Below, one piece after another: positions 30,146 through 42,599 of a stretch of 64,000 nt of DNA; the first letter of the stretch is position 1, and each line of letters begins with the position of its first letter. Under the pieces are notes generated by a model. That model worked only from the letters and a program-made list of their open reading frames with translations. It had not been told where the DNA came from and did not search any database. The stretch is from Paralithodes platypus (lineage: Eukaryota > Arthropoda > Malacostraca > Decapoda > Lithodidae). A program made the position numbers and the translations under genes. Where the stretch lies: contig CM064571.1 in the NCBI GenBank assembly GCA_032716605.1, forward strand, positions 18,847,747 through 18,911,746, in the 5' to 3' direction.

Positions 30146-30345
30146 ATTCCGTCTGGGAGCGACGCAGCTAAGGTGGACCTCCGCATGTTCCAGGCAGCGC
30201 TCCCCTGAGTCCCCTCCTCATCTCTGGCCCCTGGGTCTTGATGGGAGACTGTTGTTGAAGCCTGGGTAGCCTGGTGTTGGTGGCTGGTCTGGGATTCTAA
30301 CCAGCCACTTGTCTAGTTTGTGTTTGAAGGTGTCAACGCCTCAAC
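30146..30345 (-). mobile_element. LINE C-terminal fragment
   Basis: The minus strand reads TFKHKLDKWLVRIPDQPP then TPGYPGFNNSLPSRPR, the typical end of a CR1/jockey-like reverse transcriptase protein, followed by a stop and 3' UTR. Confidence 0.6.
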
Positions 30346-30599
30346 GGTGACACCAGTTAGGCCTAGCCTAGATCCCTAAGCTCTCTAGGGATGCTGTTGG
30401 AAGAGTCGGGTCCCGTTGTGTTGGAAGCTGTGGTGAACTAGCGTCTTTATTCGCTGTGTTCCCCAAAACTAATATTATATAGATCAGTAGATTATGTAAC
30501 CAGCCACCATTACAACATGATACATACACAAACACATTACTTCCAACATTTAAATGACGGTAAAATACATTGGATAAAACCACGATGTGATGCCTTCCT

Positions 30600-31239
30600 T
30601 ACAAATACCGTATTAACGGGCTTGTCATTGTTCGTAGATCTACATTCTTTGGCATTCTGCTTGAGGAGTCTATTATGCATAAACCTGTAAAAGAAAGTGT
30701 GGATATATTAGCATAATATGTCATTTAGACACTTACAAATAAAGAAGCGCGTCCACCCAATGTGCGGTGTTGACAAGCTTTCGTATGGTGTCAGAAAATT
30801 ATCGTACAATCTCAAAACGCCCTTTTTGGCCAATTTAATGGTAAAATAGACACACAAAATTGTTATATATTACCATTCATGGATTGCAATACCTCATTAA
30901 GAGGTATATATTAATATATATATTAATATTTATTAATATTATAAATGTATGAAATAAGTATTGAACCTACCCGGGCATTCTTTTGTTACTCTAATACACA
31001 ATTCTCTGATATACATTTCACATGTCGCTAAATAGAGATACTTAGTTTTGGTGTTATGAATACTGTCGAGATTCTCGTTGAAACCAGAGATTTGGTATTC
31101 TTACTCTATGGTTGAAACTATGGTTGGAACCAATAATTATCGTACATCAGTGTTTGCAACATTCCCCCGTCCTCTAAACAAAACAATGTTGGCGGGTTAT
31201 TTGAATTGCTACTATGCCAGTATTTCACTGACGGTGTAA
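30600..31239. other. AT-rich sequence without recognised features
   Basis: A TATTAATATATATATTAATA-type tract near 30910; no exon seen. Confidence 0.5.
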
Positions 31240-32780
31240 GATTATATTCTCTCAATATATACAATGGACGGAGACTCGCATCTCGAACGTCGTGCAGTGT
31301 AGACGTGCCTCCCGCAGTGGCGCATTAGTGTGCGGGCTCTGTGCTTCGGCCTTGTGCGCCTGGGCTCTTTGTGTAGTGAATGGTGGGTTGGGGGTCGTTG
31401 GAGTCGTCGGCGTGTGCGACCTCGACTGATAAACAAGGAAGACTTTACCTACTGCCAGAAGGCGGCCGTCTCGCCAGCCGGCACCATGGCAGCATTAAGG
31501 ACGTCCGAGGCCGCTCTGAGTGCCGGCAGCTGGACTCCCTGGACAATGGGGTAGTAGTCCAGGGCCCCAAACGTCACTTCGGCCACGTGCTCTGCTGACA
31601 TCGATGGTAGTGGCCCACCTGCGGTCCTAGCTTAAGATGGTATTATTATCTGTTTAGGGACCAGGATCGCCGGCCGGTTTGCAAGTCTCCACCTAAGGAT
31701 TACCCTCTCACGAAGCGCCATTCAGTAAATATGTGGCAAGGTGACGTTTGGGAATGCCTGGTTGTGACAGTTTAACATCAAGCATATTCTTGGAGGAGCA
31801 CCTCTCAACACCACCGATCTTCATATCATCTCCACTGGACTCTCTACGTTCCTCGCTGCTACAGGGAGGATCTCCGACCTCTGACGACCCTCCAACTACC
31901 GCTTCTCACCGTTACTCGTCTTCTGCACACTCCTCACCATCTACAGTATGTTACGTGCTAGAAATCGTGCCCCCTCGCCATGAACCTTAATTAAGTCTTG
32001 TACTACTTGCGCAGTTATCTGGGGGCTACATCCCTGTTGACACTGTGCATCGTGAAGAAGAAGAAGATGATTATATTCTCTCAATATATGCGATGGACGG
32101 AGACTCGCATCTCGAACGTCGTGCAGTGTAGACGTGCCTCCCGCAGTGGCGCATTTACTTTGTGTGCGGGCTCTGTGCTTCGGCCTTGTGCGCCTGGGCT
32201 CTTTGTGTAGTGAATGGTGGGTTGGGGTCGTTGGAGTCGTCGGCGTGTGCGACCTCGACCGATAAACAAGGAAGACTTTACCTACCGCCATTTTGGTGGA
32301 GTGGCGGCCGTCTCCGTGCCAGCCGGCACCATGGCAGCGATAGAGGACTCGTCCGAGGCCGCTCTGAAGCGTGGCCGGCAGCTGGACTCCCTGGACAATG
32401 CGGGTGGCGGCCAGGGCCCAAAACGTCACTTCGGCCACGTGCTCTGCTGACATCGATGGTAGTGGCCCACCTCCCGGTCCTGTCGGCAAGATGGTATATT
32501 ATCTGTTTAGGGACAAGGATCGCCGGCCGGTTTTCAAGTCTCCACCTAATGTTACCCGTACTCTCAACGAAGCGCCATTCAGTAAATATGTGGCAGAAGG
32601 TGACGTTTGGGTGCCTGGGGGTTGTGTGGCGCTGTGTGTGGGGCTGCCCATCAGCTGCCTCGACCTTCTCCCCTCCCCGCCGGAGAAGATGACGAAGTTG
32701 GGTGACTGGGAGGTATCGTGCAAGGTATCTGCTTCTCCGTCGGGTGGGGTGTTTGTGTATGGTAGTAATTTATATTAAAA
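31240..32780 (+). repeat. 829-bp head-to-tail duplication of a CpG-rich unit
   Basis: GATTATATTCTCTCAATATA at 31240 recurs at 32069. About 510 bp after each start are alignable (GTGTGCGGGCTCTGTGCTTC, GAAGACTTTACCTAC, GGCACCATGGCAGC, GGCCGCTCTGA). The first unit ends in GAAGAAGAAGAAGAT, a tail-like run, directly against the start of the second. This looks like tandem copies of a retroelement or a duplicated promoter/first exon. Confidence 0.8.
32331..32778 (+). pseudogene. CpG-rich reading frame with a frameshift, unidentified
   Basis: A good initiation context (GGCACCATGG, start 32331) opens MAAIEDSSEAALKRGRQL, running to PKRHFGHVLC and TGA at 32448-32450. One frame over, and overlapping, the sequence continues ADIDGSGPPPGPVGKM, YYLFRDKDRRPVFKSPP, EAPFSKYVAEGDVWVPGG to TAA at 32776-32778. 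A single frameshift would join them. The upstream CCGCCATTTTGG resembles a YY1 site. The earlier copy (31485 onward) has the same order with several indels and is plainly dead. I do not recognise the protein; ORF1 of a LINE or the 5' exon of a host gene are both possible. Confidence 0.4.
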
Positions 32781-33289
32781 GTCAAATAGAACTTATAGTT
32801 TGGGCTAGAGGACTTTTAAAGTCCAAAAAACGGTCCCCTGGGCTCTCCAGGAAGGCCAAGTCAAAATCGAAATCCTAAACTAATGGTCCAATTTTAATTC
32901 TGTTTGGGCCATTCGATTCAGCGGGTCAAAGTGTACTTGTATAGCTAACCTACAAATTACCTACTGTTAGTTAACCCTTTCAGACTCATATGACGCAGAG
33001 GTTGCCAGATTATCAATAAGAAATAGTTCTCTCACTCTTATAATTACCTCTTCAAAATTAGTTTTCTGCCAACAGCTAACTCAAAGACAACTGCAGAGGT
33101 TGAAGTAACTAAACTAAAGGTTTCTAAATACCCCTGATGGTAACAAAGGCTTTAAAGTATCCTTAATAGGCTCAAAATTGCGTCATATGTCGGAGAGGGT
33201 TAATTGTTATATTATTTACGGGCAAATATACTGTATATACCGGTATTCTTATTATCACCAACCCACCAGTTAACTTACAAATATACCTA

Positions 33290-33405
33290 ATTAATGAAAT
33301 CAATGAAACTATAATGAATACATGTGCTACTCCAAGGATTCGAACCTAGGATACTCACACTGAAATTCCGCGCACTAACCATTACGCTATCAAGACAGTT
33401 AGCAT
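33290..33405 (-). mobile_element. tRNA-derived SINE, minus copy
   Basis: B box as GGATTCGAACCTAGGATAC, matching copies at 905 and 23408, and A-box region ACCATTACGCTATCAAGAC. Confidence 0.65.
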
Positions 33406-33552
33406 AGTACCGTAGATCAGCACCAAACCAACTAGACCACCGAGGAGCTAAAAGTGATAGTTATATTTTGAATAAGTTCCATCCACAACCACCCACTCCG
33501 ACTCGTGGTTACGTAGCCTAATGCCGTTCACACATACATCCACACTCAAACA

Positions 33553-33775
33553 CTATACTGTAGTCTATTTTTTCCCAGCTGAGAGTGAATTTTCATGTTT
33601 CTATCTTTGTAGCTCAACTATAAGGTAGATTTTGTAGCTAAATATGATGTTAATTATGAAAACTTGGCATTAATACGACACACAGCCATAGTAGTTTCAC
33701 ATATTTCCATTAAGTATCGAGAAATCAGCTACTAAGGGATTCAATTTACCATCAACTGGGAAAAAAAAAGAAAAA
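33553..33775. mobile_element. MITE, family D
   Basis: TTTCCCAGCTGAGAGTGAAT at the left; CAATTTACCATCAACTGGGA at the right, then an A-rich tract. Confidence 0.65.
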
Positions 33776-33845
33776 AAAAAAAAAAAAGTATAGTAACCAA
33801 GTACTAGAGAAGGGTATTTGCAACTGGGATGCATTTAAGGCCTCA

Positions 33846-34056
33846 CTATAGTCTGTTCATTCTAGGTCGGGCAGAAATCGTAAACTATAACCTGTAACTC
33901 AAAAAGGGCTAGATCAAATAGAGTTGTCAATTTCCACACCTATTCCCTAGCCAAGTCTTCCTATTTGATAGAAATATTAGCTCGATTACTCTAGTCCTTT
34001 TTGAGTTATAGAGGTTAGAGGTTACGATTTCTGCCCGACCTAGAATGAACGGACTA
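33846..34056. mobile_element. MITE, family C
   Basis: TATAGTCTGTTCATTCTAGG at the left and CCTAGAATGAACGGACTA at the right form inverted ends; interior ATAGAAATATTAGCTCGATT. Confidence 0.7.
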
Positions 34057-34209
34057 GAACACCGCTTAGGAATTTACTTTCTATAAATGTACAGTATTAC
34101 CTGATACTATAATTAACCTAATATACTATAATGACAAGAAAGTTCAATTTTCTTGCCTTATCTAATAATATAAAGTACAGTATGTATGTATATATAAATT
34201 TAGGCACAC

Positions 34210-34615
34210 ACCCTATAGCTGGGGGTGGCCAACTCGAGTCAGAGCCAGAACAGAAACAACATTTGAAGTTAAATTCTTAGGGTCTGGGACCACTTTCGCG
34301 TTACCTCGCCCCTTACTCTGTCTTATCTAGTAGGTGGATATTACAAGGGAAGGAGGATTCCTAGCCCCCTGCCCCAAATGGAAAACATAACATATAGCAT
34401 TAATAAATTCCTAGCCCCCTGCCCCCAGATGGAAAACATAACATATATCATTAATAAATTCCTAGCCCCCTGCCCCCAGATGGAAAACATAACATATAGC
34501 ATTAATAAATTCCTAACCCCCTGCCCCCAGATGGAAAACATAACATATAGCATTAATAAATTCCTAGCACCAGGCACCCAGATGGAAAAGTAGGACAGTA
34601 AAAGAGACAGGCAGA
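34210..34615. repeat. Dispersed repeat R with a 51-bp expansion
   Basis: Homologous to 6135-6345. Between about 34353 and 34590 a 51-bp unit (TTCCTAGCCCCCTGCCCCCA .. GAAAACATAACATATAGCAT) is repeated four times. As 51 is divisible by three, both strands show a 17-residue peptide repeat; there is no sign it is translated. Confidence 0.85.
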
Positions 34616-34692
34616 AACGGCAACGGCTAAGGTTAGGTTGAGGATGCCAAACCTCACTCTGGATAGGACCAGCCCTCATCTAATAGTATAAT

Positions 34693-34905
34693 GTAGTCCA
34701 GAAATTGCAACCCTTAGCCTCTTGTAAGTCATGGAGGGCGGGATCAAACAGGGTGAAAATTTCAAGGCCCCTTTACTGTTTGACTCTTCCCAAATGGTAG
34801 AAATATTAGCTCGATGACTCCCACTTTTTTTCAGTCATGGAGAGTTGGGGGGGGGGGGTCGAGATTTCTAGGCTCTGTTTACAATGAGCAAGCCAGTTGA
34901 AATGA
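34693..34905. mobile_element. MITE, family C (diverged)
   Basis: ATGTAGTCCAGAAATTGCAA at the left; internal ATGGTAGAAATATTAGCTCG and a G10 tract. Confidence 0.5.
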
Positions 34906-35099
34906 AACCAACTATAGTTGTTATAATTCCTTAGCTTAGATACAAGGACTCGCCAATAAAACCAGTCACTTTTATTTTTTTAATTTACTATATTTCTGAC
35001 TTAGTTTAATCACATTCACTGTTAAGGGCAACCATAGTGTTTAAGCGCAGGTGGGGAAAACGTCGCTCCGCTAAATTATGTACAATATTGACTGCAGCG

Positions 35100-35155
35100 G
35101 TGAAGGGGAGGGGAGGGGAGGGGAGGGGGAGTAGGGAAGGCGGGAGGGAGGGTCA
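35100..35155. repeat. (GGGGA)n purine tract
   Basis: About eight GGGGA/GGGAGG units. Confidence 0.8.
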
Positions 35156-35320
35156 AGCAATTGTGGTCCAGTGTTCTCAAAGCACATGAGATGGTTTAGA
35201 TACTCGCTTCTGGAAATGCAGGTTTGACATTTTGTTTCTAGAATGATAATATTTTAAGATAAAGCGGCTTAGCTACTCACATCTCGAATTACAGTCTATA
35301 CATATACATATCTATTCCCA

Positions 35321-35566
35321 AATTGACTAATTCCTTGAACATGACGATGGTACATTGTTATGTGTGCGATCAGTTTGCTTGGGAACCAGATTGACTTGAT
35401 CATATAGTGATGTGCACCCTATGTGGTGGATTGTGTTCTTTTATTTCATTTTTTTTATTTTAGTAAGCATTGTTTCCACATAGCAATTTTGATCAGTTAT
35501 TTTGCCTTTATATTGTCTTTGTCCAAGTTTTGGTTTGTTTAGTTTGCAAGTTTTACATTTTAATTT
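35321..35566 (+). mobile_element. Short element T, longest copy
   Basis: About 245 bp from CCAAATTGACTAATTCCTTG to AAGTTTTACATTTTAAT. The 5' 110 bp are shared only with the copy at 47537-47776. Confidence 0.75.
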
Positions 35567-35785
35567 ATCAATGTATTCTTAAATATTGTTCAAAATCATA
35601 ATTGTAGATGTCAACCTTTTACTTACCTTTCAAGTAGTTTTAATAAATATGAATTGCCAAATTTGTACTGTACTGTACTGTACTCATAATTTATTTTGCT
35701 GTTTAAAACAAATGTTGATTAAACTAAATACAAAATGTTCATAATAATTAGTCATTATTTTACTTCATACTCAATTAACAATTAC

Positions 35786-36156
35786 TTAAGGGGGTGACCT
35801 GCTTTTTGTTATTTCTGTCCTTCTCTCTCTTTCTTTGGCTTGTATCCATTCGGCCCCATTCAGCCAACTATTTTAAGACGTTTATCTCCATCTAGGTGTC
35901 GATTTCTTCCTGGCGAGCGAGCATTATATGAAGAAATCCGGCTTCGCCGGAGAAATTTTTCTATCAAAAAATGTACAAATTTAGCCTGCTGTCAAACAAA
36001 AATAAAAAATATGCTGGCTCGCTACCGCTCACCAGTAAAAAATTGACACCTGGATGGGGATAAACGTCTTAAAACAGTAGGCTGAATGGGGCCAAACGGA
36101 TACAAGCCAGAGAAAGATAGAAAAGGACAGAACAAAAGCAGGTCACCCCCCCTTAA
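35786..36156. mobile_element. Family P palindromic MITE, intact with TTAA ends
   Basis: TTAAGGGGGTGACCTGCTTT at the left and AAGCAGGTCACCCCCCCTTAA at the right. The arms remain complementary almost to the centre (TCCGGCTTCGCCGGAG near 35936-35951). TTAA on both sides suggests piggyBac-type mobilisation. No reading frame. Confidence 0.85.
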
Positions 36157-37096
36157 CACAATATTACAGATAATAAAATACTAACAATGAACTCAATCTA
36201 ACAAGAATGTCATCACCTTCATACGTACTAGAAGCTTGCGTCTTAAGTCACCGCTTTAAGAACATGACCCCTGTGACTGTTCATCCTCCCCTCCCCCCCC
36301 ATCACATCCCCCTCCCCCACCCCACCCACGCACCCCCTCCCACACCCTACACACCACCACCCACATCCCAATTTTTTTACAGGGAAAACTAATTCAATAG
36401 TACTTTCTTTATACATCATATACCTTCCTCCATCTTCACAAATATAATTAGAAGTTGGATTTGTTATGCAAGTGTATGCAATTTTTTTTTTTTTTTTTTT
36501 ATCATATACATGTTATTTCGAAGATTGTTATCATAAAATATCCTATTAAACTTTTAGTGGTAGGTTAGGTTAGGTTAGGTTTACAGGCTCAACAAATATA
36601 CAATCAATCACCTTCCAGGGCTAAAAATTCACAATATATATATAATTTGTTATCGTAAACATCACCTTTCTGCAAAACAACCAAATTCATTATGCTTATG
36701 TACTATCATCATCAAACAAGTCTAAATCATCTTATTATGTATGTGGAAATCTACGAAGCTTCCTTCAAGTAATCTTAAATTTTACTAGGATCGGCAAATC
36801 AACATCAAGTTTACCGCAAAAAAAAAAAAAAAAAAAGGATCAACGAGGCAAAATCAACATATGTTCTGTGGCTAGGAAATAAACACTCAGATTCCAACAA
36901 CAGGACTTGAGCCTTCCAATAACCCAACGTGCACCACATCTCTACTAAAAAGAAGTACAAGGGAGACAAACAAGGTCGACAAGGGAAGATATACAGTAAA
37001 AGTCTTGCAAACAGGGCCGAGTGATTTATCAAATGTGACAGGCTAGCATATGGAAAATATCGAGCTCTCTCTCTCTCTCATGTTTGACCTCCCAAC

Positions 37097-37133
<37 letters not shown>

Positions 37134-38940
37134 ATTTTGAAACGTATTATTGTGATTGCTAAACACCCCATTGTTTTGACTAAAAGTAAATATTTAGCCT
37201 TATTTGAATAATAATTTGGTTCTTGCCAGATTCTGAACTAGAGTATTGGAATTTCCCGGTCCCAGATTACATTACTTTCACTGTATTAGGGTAAGGGTGG
37301 TCAACAGTAGTAACAGTAGCTAATTTAAACAGTGGTAACAGTATCTATGTCTCAACCTACTGTTTACTGTGAGGCAAAAACAGTATTTCCTCACTGAAAG
37401 TTGCTCTTATGTTCCTCAAAAATAGAACTTTAAGTGAAAGACGTACATTTCTCCGTTAACTTTCTTCCGATTATGCATTTACGAGTTAACAATGAGCATA
37501 TCAATAAGTGAATCTAGTTCCCTAATGAGTCAACATTGTAATAACGAAAGAACTTAAAATTAGGTGACTTTCAGTGAGGAATGCCTGTCGTAATATAATA
37601 TCAGTAGTCTATGTGTACTCGAATGCAAACATGACAAGGCTCTAGGGTGGGGGTGGGGGGGGTTGGGGGGGGGAGGCTAGAGAACGGGTGTGAATTTACT
37701 GTTTACGTTTGTTTCGGTGAGTGATGCACTACTTTGCCCGAACAGAGAATACTGATGACAATACTGTGGTCAGGGGTTTCTCCAGTTTAACCCCTACAAT
37801 CAGATGACGCCTTTTTATTCACAGATAATTTTCTTCAACTGAGGAAGGACCTATCAAAGTTCAAGAGAATAAATAAATGAACGGAAGAAACTCCCCCTGG
37901 CAGGGTAACATCAAGGTCATTGCCACCAAAAGTAAAAGAATCTAATTTTGAAATTTAATTATGGCATTCTTTTACCTTTTCATCCCTCGAGATCAAAAGT
38001 TAAGTAAATTCTTCTGACTGTTGCATTAATAAAGTATAAAATGTGTCATCTGATCCAAGGGGTTAAGAGGTTATCACACTAGTTTTCATTTCCCCAGGCT
38101 TTGAGTGCACAAATAATTGATTTTCTTCAAATAAGTTTATAATTTTAATCAAGTGACTGCTGGAAAAATGTACCAACCTTCGGCAGATCAAAGTGAAAAA
38201 TTACACATGTTTTAGTATGGCTTATTGAGCCAAGCCATTCAGAAAACTTCAGTAAAAGGTCTAACATAAAATTATTGATCATGAGTTAAGTACACAATGG
38301 CAAAAAAAAAAAAAAAAAAAATCTTTAAAATTAAACTTTAAGCGCACAAAACTCCCATTGGTTAATACAATCATGTTCCAACAAAACCTGCAACATTATC
38401 ACCTCCCGAACGTCATGTCCTCAGCCATAAAATACTTAAAGTACTATACCTGTATATAGGGAAACCGATCCTAGTGTGGAACCTCCTTTACTCTACTTTA
38501 AATAATATATAGGCCTACAGACTGCCACAAGATTCACTAAGGCTGACAACCAGAGAGGGCGCAACAAGACGTCAGTGGGCCATTTTCTCACTCGGGGATT
38601 TTCGGGGTCGCTCCAACAAAACATTCCCGGTGTCCCATATATCACTGTCAATGCAATATTCACAACAGATCCATTACTTATATCTCTACTTGATCCTTTG
38701 TAAATAATCAAAACAATTCCAACTAATCAAATCAAGAACATTATTGGTTTGAAATCATTTTTGTAATTACAGTACCGGTACTACAAAAAAAATGTTTGAA
38801 AAAATGGCCCTCTGAATCTATACCCTGAACGTCATTTACAATTTGTTTTTTCATCGCTAGAAAAAAAAGTACAGTATTTCTCAATCATTATTGGATTGAA
38901 AGCTTACCGGCTGAATGCCTTGAAATATACATGTGTATAC
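36157..38940. other. Long AT-rich stretch, no gene recognised
   Basis: Contains poly-A/T tracts (36481, 36819, 37100, 38301), a TTAGG run (36560-36582), and a G-rich run at about 37647-37676 with several GGGG blocks. A 72-codon minus frame at 38711-38493 in slightly CpG-richer DNA has no recognised similarity. Confidence 0.5.
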
Positions 38941-38964
38941 TGTACTGTATATATATATATAATC

Positions 38965-39475
38965 CTCTCCTGTCGCCGATTGGTCCACACTACTGGCATA
39001 CAAGACGCCATTGGTTAGCCCCCTCTACACCAATACGATGGCAATATTTTCCATGTATTCTGGCTAATATTGGATGATTTTACTGAGTTTAGCAAGTAGT
39101 CATGATCAGTAATGGTTATGCACCCATTTGAATTAGCATCAAAACCACACAAGACAACTCAATGCTATATTTTATTCCAGATGCTTCAGAATTGGCTTGA
39201 AAGATTTAGATGCAAATAGATGTAACCTTATTAATGCTCACAGCTGTACCTTTAGGAATTAGAGTATCAAAAAGCACCCCATTTTACCCTCCGATTCCCA
39301 CAGGCGAATATAACCACCTAGTATCAGCCGGAATGAAACAAAAACGCTGCCTCCGTACCGAAGGGGCTAAGATTGATCCCGACATCATCTTTTCACTGGC
39401 CAACAGCCGAGTCATGCACCGCTGTTGGCCGAGATCAGTGACGGGAGAAGACTTGAAAGATAAACGGTGAGTAAT
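38965..39475 (+). promoter_or_regulatory. Possible promoter and first exon (weak)
   Basis: Three CCAAT-type boxes (GATTGG near 38976, CATTGG near 39010, CCAATACG near 39032) follow a TATATATATAATC stretch. About 430 bp on, AAACG|GTGAGTAAT (39466) looks like a donor at the end of an 86-codon open stretch from an ATG at 39210. Nothing about the peptide is recognisable. Confidence 0.2.
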
Positions 39476-39957
39476 TGGCGGATTTAAACGTCCAAGTCAC
39501 AAACAGGAACAACAATCACAACTAGTTCGCCACCAAAAAATCTGGAGTCTGTACGATGTTCAAATGTTATGTAGTGTGTGGATGAACGGGTGTGAATGAT
39601 TCATGTAATGTTCGCAACAATAAAGTCACCGCTGCATTGACTCATTTCAATCAGATGACTATTATATTTTCATCATTATTGCTACTGCCAAATTATTTTA
39701 CTCAGCTTAAGAAGAGCCTTTAGGAATCCAAGGTTGAAGACTATCTTCATTAATCCTCTACCATTGACACCTCCTTTCTAAGTCGTATAAAATTGCTTGG
39801 AGGTCGCCAGAATGATAAGAAAATAGGCCTCATCTGACAGAAATGATCAAGGCCGCCAACTGATGGATAAAATACCCCCATGCCTGCCCTTCATCATCAC
39901 AGCTATGCAGGTTATGTCCCCAGTAGAAATAGAAAAGTAAATAATGATTGTGATGAA

Positions 39958-40338
39958 TTAAGGGGGTACTACAGTACTTGGTTTTTGGTCTATAGGCTAC
40001 ATGTATATATTTTATATACTTTTTTTTAGTTTCCTCGCTAGACCTCCATCAAGCTTAAAAAACACCCTCAAGACCGCCCTTCAAGATAAATTTGTAAATT
40101 TGTTTATAGAAAAATGTCCCGGCCGAAGGCCAATTCCTCTTAAAATTACAAGCTTGCTATCGCTCGCCAGGAAAAAATCGACACCTAATTGGCACGAAAG
40201 GTTTTGAAATTGACAACAAAATGGGGCGAAAGGTATTAAAATCGCCGAACTAATGGAAGGAACATCTTAAAATCTCAAATCTAATATGCTAAACACGAGG
40301 GAGAAGGAGTCCATAAAAAGCGAGTAGCACCCCCTTAA
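39958..40338. mobile_element. Family P palindromic MITE, intact with TTAA ends
   Basis: TTAAGGGGGTACTACAGTAC at the left; GAGTAGCACCCCCTTAA at the right; centre CCCGGCCGAAGGCCAAT. Confidence 0.85.
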
Positions 40339-40364
40339 AGGTGATTTTGGGGACAGGTCGCAAC

Positions 40365-40544
40365 ATACTGAAATGTTTCCGCACCCTCCTTAGCTCCCTG
40401 CCTTGGAGTGGCTTCGGTCACCCGGGCTTTGTTAGTGGTAAGCAGGGAGGGTTTTGTGGGGGCGCTCGTTTATGGCCTTGGCCTTGCTCGAGACCTTGGG
40501 GCTGTTCGGCCAGACAGCCTGGGGAACAACAACAACAACAACAG
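40365..40544 (+). mobile_element. Short repeat with (CAA)n tail
   Basis: GTTTCCGCACCCTCCTTAGC .. GAGTGGCTTCGGTCACCC .. CAGCCTGGGGAACAACAACA. A close copy lies at 48640-48849 with the same tail; a SINE is the likely class. Confidence 0.7.
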
Positions 40545-40549
40545 TGAAT

Positions 40550-42590
40550 TAAGTGCTACTGACATTACTGGGTTGCTTGTGTGTGTCTATGGGTGCGACT
40601 GAGTGTGTGAGAGTAAGTTGTGAGAGGGCATCCGTTAATGTGTGTGATTCTGTGAAGAAAGAGTTACTGGCCACAACAGTGTACTACCAAAAAAAAACAA
40701 GCTATACACACACACGTACACATATAGAGAGAAAGAGCGCCAACAGATATTTATTACAAGTGTAGTGTACATTTAAAGTGATTGCTCGGGCCAAGATGAA
40801 CACCAGAAGCGATGGAAATAAAAGGAAAAACAGACAGCCATTTTTCCAGTCGTTTATGTTCGGGTTAGGTCCTACAAAACAAAATCCTTGAAGCACTTAA
40901 AACACTCCATGCATGGATATTCAGTTGGAAATAATGTACCTCGCATTAAACATAATTATGTCTGTCAATTACTTTCCTCAAATAATAAAAAAAAAAAAAT
41001 ATATAGTTTTGTTTTTGTAATTACCAACCCGAAAATGTGTTTGAAAACTTGGCCCCGAGTCCAAAGAAAGGATCGAGTCCCACTTTAATTTCGGCTTTCT
41101 CATCTGGCGTCCATCTTAAACGTCAACAATACAAAACTCGCTACTGCATTAATCTCTTTCAATCAAGTGACGGGTTTTCCCTTCATTAGTGCTATTGTAT
41201 TGCCAGATTATTATGCTCAGTTTAAGAATGACTGCTATAATGCATTGTTTTCCAGTTGATGGTAAATTGTCATGTCTATGGGTTAATTATAGTACTCTAG
41301 GGGTTAATGTTTGTCTCAATCAACCCTCCAACACTGGCAAGAAGTTGAATACTGTAAAATCATCTGGGGGTAAAGAAAAATGGGCATCCTCTGATTGAAA
41401 GGTTTTAAGCCGCCACCTGACTTATTAATCGCCAGTACAGTATGTATTCATTAGAGGCGCTACGCAAGTCATTTCCATTAGGATCTTTGAAAAGCTACGT
41501 AATGCAAGCACTATTGAATCCGATGACGTGGAGAACTAGTGCTTGCGACAATAGAAAGAACCAGCTTTAATTATCATCACTATTATTGGATCTTAGTTTT
41601 AAGATAGTTAGCTGGCTATAGTGATTCTGCTGGTGATAATTTTAACAGGTGGTGACTTTCATGCACTTGCGATTTTGGTGTTTTTGACGGTACCCAAACA
41701 TATGAACATCAAGGACATCGCAGAGGCTTCTGGGTAGAGACCACAGGAGACCAGCTCTTTGGATTTCACCCGAACAGGAGTAAAGGTGGTGGAACGCGGG
41801 CAGTTTTAAGGCATTTTTTCTAGCCTGGCATCGATTCTGGCTATTACTTTTCACCGAATTATCAGTTTTTGCCTTCAATTACTTGATACGCATACGATAA
41901 TCATATCAACTCTAGGTTCTGACGTAATACTAGAGTGAATGTATCGACCTGTGTGACTGACTTCGGTGCTTTAATCGAAGAATCACAAGCCAAAATCGGG
42001 TAAAGGCTAACTAAAACACCAAAAATATACCCATGTGACGCCGCCTTATATAGACAAAAGACACAAAAGAATGAAACCAAAGACTCCTGAAGGCGAGGTC
42101 GATATGTCGTACAAAATCATTATCCTCAGTCCCCTCAGTACAATGGTGCCATTTTCACTGTGTTCTGGATAACCCTAGAACATTGTATTCAGCTTAGGAA
42201 GGACCTTTAGATTTCACGTGGGCGGCCAAAACCATCGCAATACGTTTCTTGATCCCACAGATCCTTCCAAACCTATATAAAATGATCTAATGATGGCTAG
42301 AATAAAATAAAGAAAGATATCATCGTACCAAAGGAACTTAACACCAAATGCCACACAATATAACAGATGTATGTTTAGAGGTTAGGCGAAAAATGTCCAA
42401 ATAAGTGTTTTTTTATATACAGTATGTATATATATCAAAGATGTTTTCAGGAATGCTTGAGGGAAAAAATGAATGAAGTTCGTTGGTTGCCTGCGAAGTT
42501 ATGTCTTCTACGAGTTAACACACAAACAGCAAAAATATCTATTCCCCCAAAAAACGGTTGAAAATAGCTGCCCTGTGCGAATGGTTATTA
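40550..42590. other. Unique sequence, no gene recognised
   Basis: Includes a fragment of MITE family D near 41247 (TTTTCCAGTTGATGGTAAATT). No exon with convincing homology. Confidence 0.5.
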
Positions 42591-42599
42591 AACTTGATT

